A stretch of 9,757 nucleotides of DNA from Acidobacteriota bacterium. GTDB taxonomy: Bacteria > Acidobacteriota > Terriglobia > Acidiferrales > UBA7541. The position numbers and the translations under genes are program-made. Shown piece after piece: positions 6,601 through 9,757 of this stretch; position 1 is the stretch's first letter; the number at the start of each line of letters is the position of its first letter. The DNA is taken from the NCBI GenBank assembly GCA_003224195.1, contig QHYP01000103.1, forward strand, positions 1 to 9,757, given 5' to 3'. The notes under the pieces were generated by a model, which saw nothing but the letters and a program-made list of their open reading frames with translations, was not told the origin of the DNA and did not search any database.

Positions 6601-6754
6601 CTTTGGCTCCGGCGACAGCGCCGCCCTGAGCGTCCAAGACCGTGCCCTGGAAGGCCGCGGTGGACTGCCCTCGCGCTGTCGTGCCCGCAATGAGAAGAAG
6701 AAAAATTCCGAGCAGAACACCAACTGGGGAAAAGCGCCGTTCTGAACGTGCCAT
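3611..6754 (-). CDS. Oar-type TonB-dependent outer-membrane receptor
   Basis: A complete 1047-aa protein. AGGAGG (6759-6764) lies 4 nt before the ATG. Residues 1 to about 29 are a Sec signal peptide. Residues 30-115 form a carboxypeptidase-regulatory-like beta-sandwich (FQGTVLDAQGGAVAGAKV, GNFSIPALPSGNYRVEI). About 120-260 is the plug, with the IPLNGRHFVDL motif (151-161) and SAEYGRNSGAIVNIATRSG (236-254). The rest is the 22-strand beta-barrel, ending in ALKFLF with the terminal Phe that the BAM machinery recognises. These receptors are strongly expanded in Acidobacteriota and relate to Myxococcus Oar and SusC-like importers of large ligands. No SusD-like gene or TonB/ExbBD lies beside it, so the ligand cannot be inferred. 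I see no frameshift or missing segment. A long leader with a possible promoter lies upstream. Confidence 0.93.
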   Translation of the reverse strand: MARSERRFSPVGVLLGIFLLLIAGTTARGQSTAAFQGTVLDAQGGAVAGAKVTVKNLGTGLERSTETDSTGNFSIPALPSGNYRVEIAKTGFRTLVASPYTLEVATTASQTFTLQVGQVAEIVEVSTGAPVIESSTMTVGQVIDQKTVQEIPLNGRHFVDLALLIPGTVTPPQNGFLTAPLRGQGSFAFNTAGNREDSVNFMINGVNLNDMVQNQVTFQPTINTVAEFRVDNSTYSAEYGRNSGAIVNIATRSGTDHFHGEAYDYLRNNYFDARNFFNVRTSSTGASLPQSVLKRNQFGGDFGGPIWKGHTYFFASYEGLRHRQGLTTTSNVWTDAQRADITAAGNPISIAIMNLVPHANSGTTFVGSATAPVNIDQGTTDISHNFGPSDRLHGYYVYQHDLRQEPTQGANIPGFGDTREGHRQVLTLNESHVFSPTLVNEARLGANRLHITFTPNNTTDPSTLGLAGVLGPNQAFLPTIRIVDLGILFGDERNFPQGRGDTTGVFADTLSYIRGRHALKFGTEFRDFHNDNFNGDPGQLVFNCSLNIVTPTCSSNQFANGQISTSARTLGNVANRITQKALDFFTQDDFKLKPFLTLELGLRYAWNMTPTEAEDRYVTFDPSTVSLVRVNSPYSQNNKNFQPRVGFSWDMFHSGKTVLRGGYGYLVDQPITGMVLALTSNPPFATPIAVNAPPSSYSQTASIYSSPTPANLSPVLINPDFRNANIQSWNLNIQHELTPGLGLMVGYFGSKGTHLEVDRNINQPTAQVNSSANLGPTGTTPFKNLSSSSIADSGSTLASNIVERDSSANSSYNALWVTANKRFSRGLQFNTSYTWSHSIDDASRNLQGIVVQDSTNIFGSRGSSDFDVRHRFVASAVYNLPFKGNRLVSGWELAPIITAQSGSPFNVVAATSFINGVANSVRVNVSGPIQISGDPSKWITNAASVFSVPTTGFGNLGRNAIYGPGFTDVDLSLVKNTKITETTSLQFRVDSFDLLNHPNFGQPGPLSPTGATVFSTAASFSNITSTRFPVADSGSSRQLQFALKFLF

Positions 6755-6822
6755 TTGACCTCCTCACAGTTTTCGTTCGGATTTCTCTAATAGGTTGAAA
6801 GGCTTACAAGAATAAGGCCGCC

Positions 6823-6835
6823 GCCCCTGCGGGGC
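6823..6835. repeat. short GC hairpin in the receptor leader
   Basis: GCCCC and GGGGC around a TGC loop, about 70 nt upstream of the receptor start. The stem is only 5 bp. It may be chance in GC-rich DNA, or a remnant of the local palindrome type. Confidence 0.3.
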
Positions 6836-7025
6836 AACTGCAACAGGTCCCGGGCAGCGCTTGGCGTAAAACAAAACACATGCCGCATCCCCCTTCAGCG
6901 AAGGAGCAAATCGACGGCCCTTTGGAGAATGGATACGCGTAGGTGAGCTGAGCTTCTGAAATGAAAGGACTTAGACTCGAAACGAGCGCGGAAGAGAAGC
7001 TTTCTTACTTCACTTACAACAGAAA

Positions 7026-7054
7026 TTTATAGATGGTCTACCAATTTTTGTAAT
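7026..7054 (-). promoter_or_regulatory. promoter candidate for the TonB receptor
   Basis: On the minus strand, ATTACA (7049-7054, 4 of 6) stands 17 nt before TATAAA (7026-7031, 5 of 6), in the most AT-rich part of the gap. Transcription would start near 7019, giving a leader of about 265 nt before the receptor ATG. That leader is long enough to carry regulation, but no known riboswitch motif was recognised. Confidence 0.35.
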
Positions 7055-7085
7055 GATGACCGGCCACGAACGGCGGGGACCACCT

Positions 7086-7970
7086 TCAATGGCGGATTTG
7101 CGCCGGGATGGGCCGGCTCGTCAGCCGGGCGTATTCGGCGGCAAAGAGAGGGCTGGCGGGGAATTCCTGGTTTAGTTCGCGCAAGAGTTTGCGGGCGAGA
7201 TCGTCCTGCTTCTCGCGGCGGGCGGCGAGCGCCAGCATGATTTTTGCGAAGGGCCGCAGGTAACGGCCGCCCGAAGCCGCCTTGCTGAGTTGCTCCATGC
7301 CGAGTTTGCGGTCGCCATGGATGCCCCCGAACCACAGAAAGAATCGCTTCGCGCCCGACAGGCAGCCGATGATGTAATTGGCGATGCCGAGAGCGACCCA
7401 GGCATCCGCCGCGTCGGGCCGCGCGGAGAGCAATTTCTCCGCCGCGGCGTCCGCCTCTTTTATCTGGTGCAGGCTGTCGAGATGTTTTTTTTCGAGGATG
7501 CTCAGCGCATCGGATTGCATCCCCGCGGCCAAAGTCAGCGCGAAGAGCGCATCCGGATCAGCGCGATTGCCTTTTATGCGCGCCTGCGCGGAGTCTCGAG
7601 CGCGGCGAAGCGCGCCGTAAAAGCCGCGCATCCGCCCGGCGTCGGGCTTTCCATCGATTCCGCGGAGAAATCTCTTGTCGTTCAGGAAGAAGTCGCTGGT
7701 CAGGACCCCCTGGCGGTAAAGCTCCTCGAAAAGATAGCTCGCCGCGACGGCTACGTGACCGAAGGGATCGTCGGGGTGCTGTTTCTCCCAGCCGAGAAAT
7801 GTCTGGCGCGCCTCGGGAAATTTCTGCTCGTAAAGAAAGTGAAAGCCGGCTTGCAGCTCCGGCACGACGACGAATGCCGCGCCATCGGCAGAATCTTCCG
7901 CGCGAGCTGCCGCCGCGAACAGGGAGGTGACTCCGAGAAGCGCGACAAGGATGGGTGCGACGCGAAGCAT
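7086..7970 (-). CDS. exported TPR-type protein, last gene of the operon
   Basis: 294 aa from the ATG at 7968-7970, which overlaps the YceI stop as TAATG; there is no Shine-Dalgarno, so translation is probably coupled. Residues 1-24 (MLRVAPILVALLGV...AAARA|ED) are a signal peptide; the frame stays open upstream but would be Arg-rich and lack one. Helical repeats of TPR type are seen at about 37-80 (AGFHFLYEQKFPEARQTFLGWEKQHPDD), 136-200 (including AEKLLSARPDAADAWVALGIANYI) and 236-285 (FAKIMLALAARREKQDDLARKLLREL). A notable FFLWFGGIHGDRKLGMEQL segment lies at 210-228. TPR proteins act as scaffolds, so it may hold periplasmic or envelope partners. The specific function is unknown; its place after PKS, methyltransferase and YceI genes suggests a lipid-related role. 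Confidence 0.8.
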   Translation of the reverse strand: MLRVAPILVALLGVTSLFAAAARAEDSADGAAFVVVPELQAGFHFLYEQKFPEARQTFLGWEKQHPDDPFGHVAVAASYLFEELYRQGVLTSDFFLNDKRFLRGIDGKPDAGRMRGFYGALRRARDSAQARIKGNRADPDALFALTLAAGMQSDALSILEKKHLDSLHQIKEADAAAEKLLSARPDAADAWVALGIANYIIGCLSGAKRFFLWFGGIHGDRKLGMEQLSKAASGGRYLRPFAKIMLALAARREKQDDLARKLLRELNQEFPASPLFAAEYARLTSRPIPAQIRH

Positions 7971-8573
7971 TATGGGCCGGCGCTGGCGTGGGCGTGAATC
8001 TCGAAATGAATGCGCAAGCGGTCCTTTACCTTGACGGCGCCGCCGCCCACTTTCACCGGTTTGATGCCGTAATCGGTCTGAAGGAAAAAAACTTCTCCCT
8101 GCGCGGTCAGTTCGCCGCCGGAGAGCCGCGCGCTCAGCGGGAAGGTCACAAGCTTTTCTGCGCCGTGAAGCAGGAGCGTGCCGGTCAGCGTGAGGCGCCA
8201 ACCATCGCCCTGGCGCTCGAGCTTCGTCACCCGTGTCGAACGAAAGATTATCTCCGCGTAGCGCGCGGTGTCCAAAACGCTTTCGCCCAGCATGGTAGCC
8301 TGGACTTGCTGGCGATCTTTGTCGGATTCGCCTGGATCCACGACGGTGAGCGACTTGGCGGCCACGCGCAGGGTAACGGAGGAATTCTCGAGCTTGCCTG
8401 CGTCAAACTGGACCGAGGTGCTCGTGGCCAAACGCTTTGAAAAAACCTTCCTTATACACGTTGATTTCGAGCGAGCTGTGCCCCGCGTCAAAGGAGTACG
8501 CCGTCTGCGCGGCTGCGGTTCCCGTGCGCGCGAACAGCAGGGCCGCCAAGCCGACCCAGCGAATGATTCTCAT
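7970..8573 (-). pseudogene. YceI-family lipid-binding protein, split by a frameshift
   Basis: YceI proteins are periplasmic lipocalin-like barrels that bind polyisoprenoids or other amphiphiles. The start is the ATG at 8571-8573, 20 nt after the methyltransferase stop, with AGGA upstream. The first frame gives a signal peptide (MRIIRWVGLAALLFARTGTAAA) and the first strands (YSFDAGHSSLEINVY, then KEGFFKAFGHEHL) and stops at 8403-8405. The remainder (TSTSVQFDAGKLENSS onward, to DYGIKPVKVGGGAVKVKDRL and the end) is in another frame from about 8425 down to 7970. Both halves look well conserved, so the break is recent or a sequencing error. The switch must fall between about 8415 and 8440, after the GHEH motif. 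A lost 17-bp copy of a direct repeat would explain it. Confidence 0.85.
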
Positions 8574-8593
8574 TTCCAGTTTCCTGCCAATTG

Positions 8594-9166
8594 TCAGAAT
8601 AGGCCGGGCAAAAATCGCGGCTTGTGTCCCATCGCAGTGCGGTATTCGGGGCTGGCCATGAGCACGGCTTCTTCGGCAGACACGCGCCTCGATAATACCC
8701 AGCAGTACGCAAGGGGGATCACCACGGCGGTGATCCATGCCGTGTGAATCATCGGCAGCGCAAACAGCTCGACGAAGATGGCTGCATAGTTGGGATGCCG
8801 GACGAAGCGAAAAGGTCCGCCGGTCACCACGCCGAGGCGTGTGGAATCCATGACGTGCACACTCCAGAGATTGCCGAGCGTGAGGATCACCCACAAGCGC
8901 ACGAGGTTCGAAGCCAGAGTCAGCGCGAACATGACCGCCGCGAGAATTGACAGAAACGGCCGCCGGAGGGCGATGACTTCGACGGCCGCGCCGATCAGCA
9001 CGCCGGTGTGAATCAGGACAATCCATTTGAAGTGCGGCTCGGGAACCGCAACGGCCCCGCCGGCCAGCAAGCTTTCCTGATGCCGCCGCGATATCCGCAG
9101 CTCGATGAGACGAAGCAGCCCCACCGCGGCGAGCAGGGCCAGAAACAGATAGACGCTCAGGCCCAT
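8594..9166 (-). CDS. ICMT-family membrane methyltransferase (BpsB/SrsB-like)
   Basis: A 190-aa integral membrane protein with hydrophobic segments at about 4-20, 48-66, 71-96 and 127-157. The conserved catalytic block GPFRFVRHPNYAAI (117-130) carries the RHPxY motif of isoprenylcysteine carboxyl methyltransferases. The C-terminal AEEAVLMASPEY...FLPGLF (164-190) is also typical and helps bind S-adenosylmethionine. The ATG overlaps the end of the polyketide synthase gene by 10 bp, with no Shine-Dalgarno, so the two are coupled. In Bacillus (bpsA-bpsB) and Streptomyces griseus (srsA-srsB) such a gene pair makes O-methylated alkylpyrones or phenolic lipids. By analogy this enzyme should methylate a hydroxyl of the upstream enzyme's product. 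The exact substrate is inferred. Confidence 0.88.
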   Translation of the reverse strand: MGLSVYLFLALLAAVGLLRLIELRISRRHQESLLAGGAVAVPEPHFKWIVLIHTGVLIGAAVEVIALRRPFLSILAAVMFALTLASNLVRLWVILTLGNLWSVHVMDSTRLGVVTGGPFRFVRHPNYAAIFVELFALPMIHTAWITAVVIPLAYCWVLSRRVSAEEAVLMASPEYRTAMGHKPRFLPGLF

Positions 9167-9757
9167 TGAAGGAGCAGAAACTCCGCGCTGAATCCCGGTC
9201 CGAAGGCGGCGGCCAGGGCCAGATCACCGGCCCGCAGCGGGCCGTTCGCGAGCCACTTGTCCAGGATAAAGAGGATCGTGGCGCTCGAGAGATTTCCGTA
9301 CTCAGAAAGCACGTCCCAGGAAAATTGTGTATGGCAGCGGCGCAGGCCAAGTTGTTCTTCGATATTTCCGAGGAGCCTTGCGCCGCCGGGATGCAAAATC
9401 CATCCTTTGATTTGGCCACATTCCACGTGGTTCCGTTTCAGGAAACCGTCCACGAGCCCGCGGATTTCCGAGCCGATCATCTCCGGCACGTCTTTGGAGA
9501 GCAGGATGTGGAAGCCGGAATCGCGGAGATCGAATCCCATGGCGTCGAGCGAATTGGGGAACGTGTAGCTTTCCGACGTCAAAACTTTCGGCCCGCGGTT
9601 TTTCCCGCCGCTCACGATGGCCGCGGCGGCGCCGTCGCCGAACAGAATGGCGGAAATCAAATTGGCTTGCGAGACGTCTTTCCTCTGGAAGGTCAGCGAA
9701 GGCAGCTCCACGGAGATGATGAGGGCGTTTTTCCCGGGGTAGGCACGAAGAAAATCG
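9157..9757 (-). CDS. type III polyketide synthase (chalcone/stilbene synthase family), 5' partial
   Basis: The C-terminal 199 residues are visible; the start and the catalytic Cys lie beyond the window edge. The reading frame runs open through 9757 (DFLRAYPGKNALIISVELPS), so the GTG at 9711 is internal. Conserved landmarks are SVELPSLTFQ, the FGDGAAAAIV loop, the catalytic His in WILHPGG (His codon 9391-9393), the catalytic Asn in EYGNLSSA (Asn codon 9292-9294), and the C-terminal FGPGFSAE motif. Cys-His-Asn is the triad of this family. Bacterial members usually condense long-chain acyl-CoA or acyl-ACP starters with malonyl-CoA into alkylpyrones or alkylresorcinols. The next gene, an ICMT-like methyltransferase, supports that reading. 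It is the first visible gene of the four-gene operon. The exact product cannot be told from this part. Confidence 0.92.
   Translation of the reverse strand, partial: DFLRAYPGKNALIISVELPSLTFQRKDVSQANLISAILFGDGAAAAIVSGGKNRGPKVLTSESYTFPNSLDAMGFDLRDSGFHILLSKDVPEMIGSEIRGLVDGFLKRNHVECGQIKGWILHPGGARLLGNIEEQLGLRRCHTQFSWDVLSEYGNLSSATILFILDKWLANGPLRAGDLALAAAFGPGFSAEFLLLQWA

Larger units (their letters stand above)
6755..7085. other. intergenic region upstream of the TonB receptor
   Basis: 331 bases between two minus-strand genes with no ORF of note. It is more AT-rich than its neighbours at 7011-7055, where a promoter candidate lies. A GCCCC-TGC-GGGGC hairpin (6823-6835) sits in the presumed receptor leader. 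No clear terminator for the upstream operon was found after its stop at 7086. Confidence 0.5.

Noticed and set aside
8433..8445. T-TTT-TTC heptamer as a programmed -1 frameshift site in the YceI gene
   Set aside because: It is in the right phase for -1 slippage, but -1 leads to the third frame, not to the frame of the YceI C-terminal half. A +1 event here would also delete the GHEH segment.
8574..9419. Long minus-strand frame running from 9419 to 8403
   Set aside because: Only its last 56 codons (from the ATG at 8573) are real, as the N-terminal part of YceI. The rest overlaps the methyltransferase and PKS genes in another frame and is Arg/Ser-rich without domain features.

Overview
The window most resembles a piece of an Acidobacteriota (Terriglobia-like) chromosome. 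This is inferred from family content, not from a marker gene. The pointers are a very large Oar-type TonB-dependent receptor with an N-terminal carboxypeptidase-regulatory-like domain, a small bactofilin, a type III polyketide synthase beside a membrane methyltransferase, a YceI protein of the 'FGHEH' type, and high-GC intergenic DNA rich in palindromes. No rRNA, tRNA, CRISPR array, insertion sequence or phage gene was seen.

Layout. 1-217 is non-coding and holds REP-like palindromes. 218-688 (minus) is a two-gene unit: a small protein of a DUF4258-like type, then a DUF2283 protein, which looks like a toxin-antitoxin-style pair. 689-1114 is a spacer without a gene I can support. 1115-2431 (plus) is an exported protein of 438 aa with the histidine/HD spacing of HD-superfamily metal phosphohydrolases. 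2432-2747 lies between convergent genes and is packed with palindromes and a tandem repeat. 2748-3281 (minus) is a bactofilin with a credible promoter. 3611-6754 (minus) is the 1047-aa TonB-dependent receptor, which has a stem-loop just after its stop.

7086-9757 (minus) is a tightly packed four-gene operon. In order of transcription it holds a type III polyketide synthase (5' end outside the window), an isoprenylcysteine carboxyl methyltransferase (ICMT)-family membrane methyltransferase (10-bp overlap), a YceI-like lipid-binding protein (20-nt gap, broken by a frameshift), and an exported TPR-type protein (TAATG overlap). The first two genes match the known bpsA-bpsB and srsA-srsB pairing, in which a type III PKS makes alkylpyrone or alkylresorcinol lipids and the ICMT-like enzyme O-methylates them. 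A periplasmic lipid-binding YceI protein would fit as a carrier or binding partner, but this copy appears broken between its N-terminal and C-terminal halves.

The most interesting non-coding signal is a set of REP-like palindromes with a GTAG tetranucleotide at the stem foot. In two places the same 19-bp GC-rich mini-palindrome sits inside the loop of an older hairpin, and removing it restores a clean hairpin both times. A 31-bp-period tandem repeat also supplies the bactofilin stop codon.
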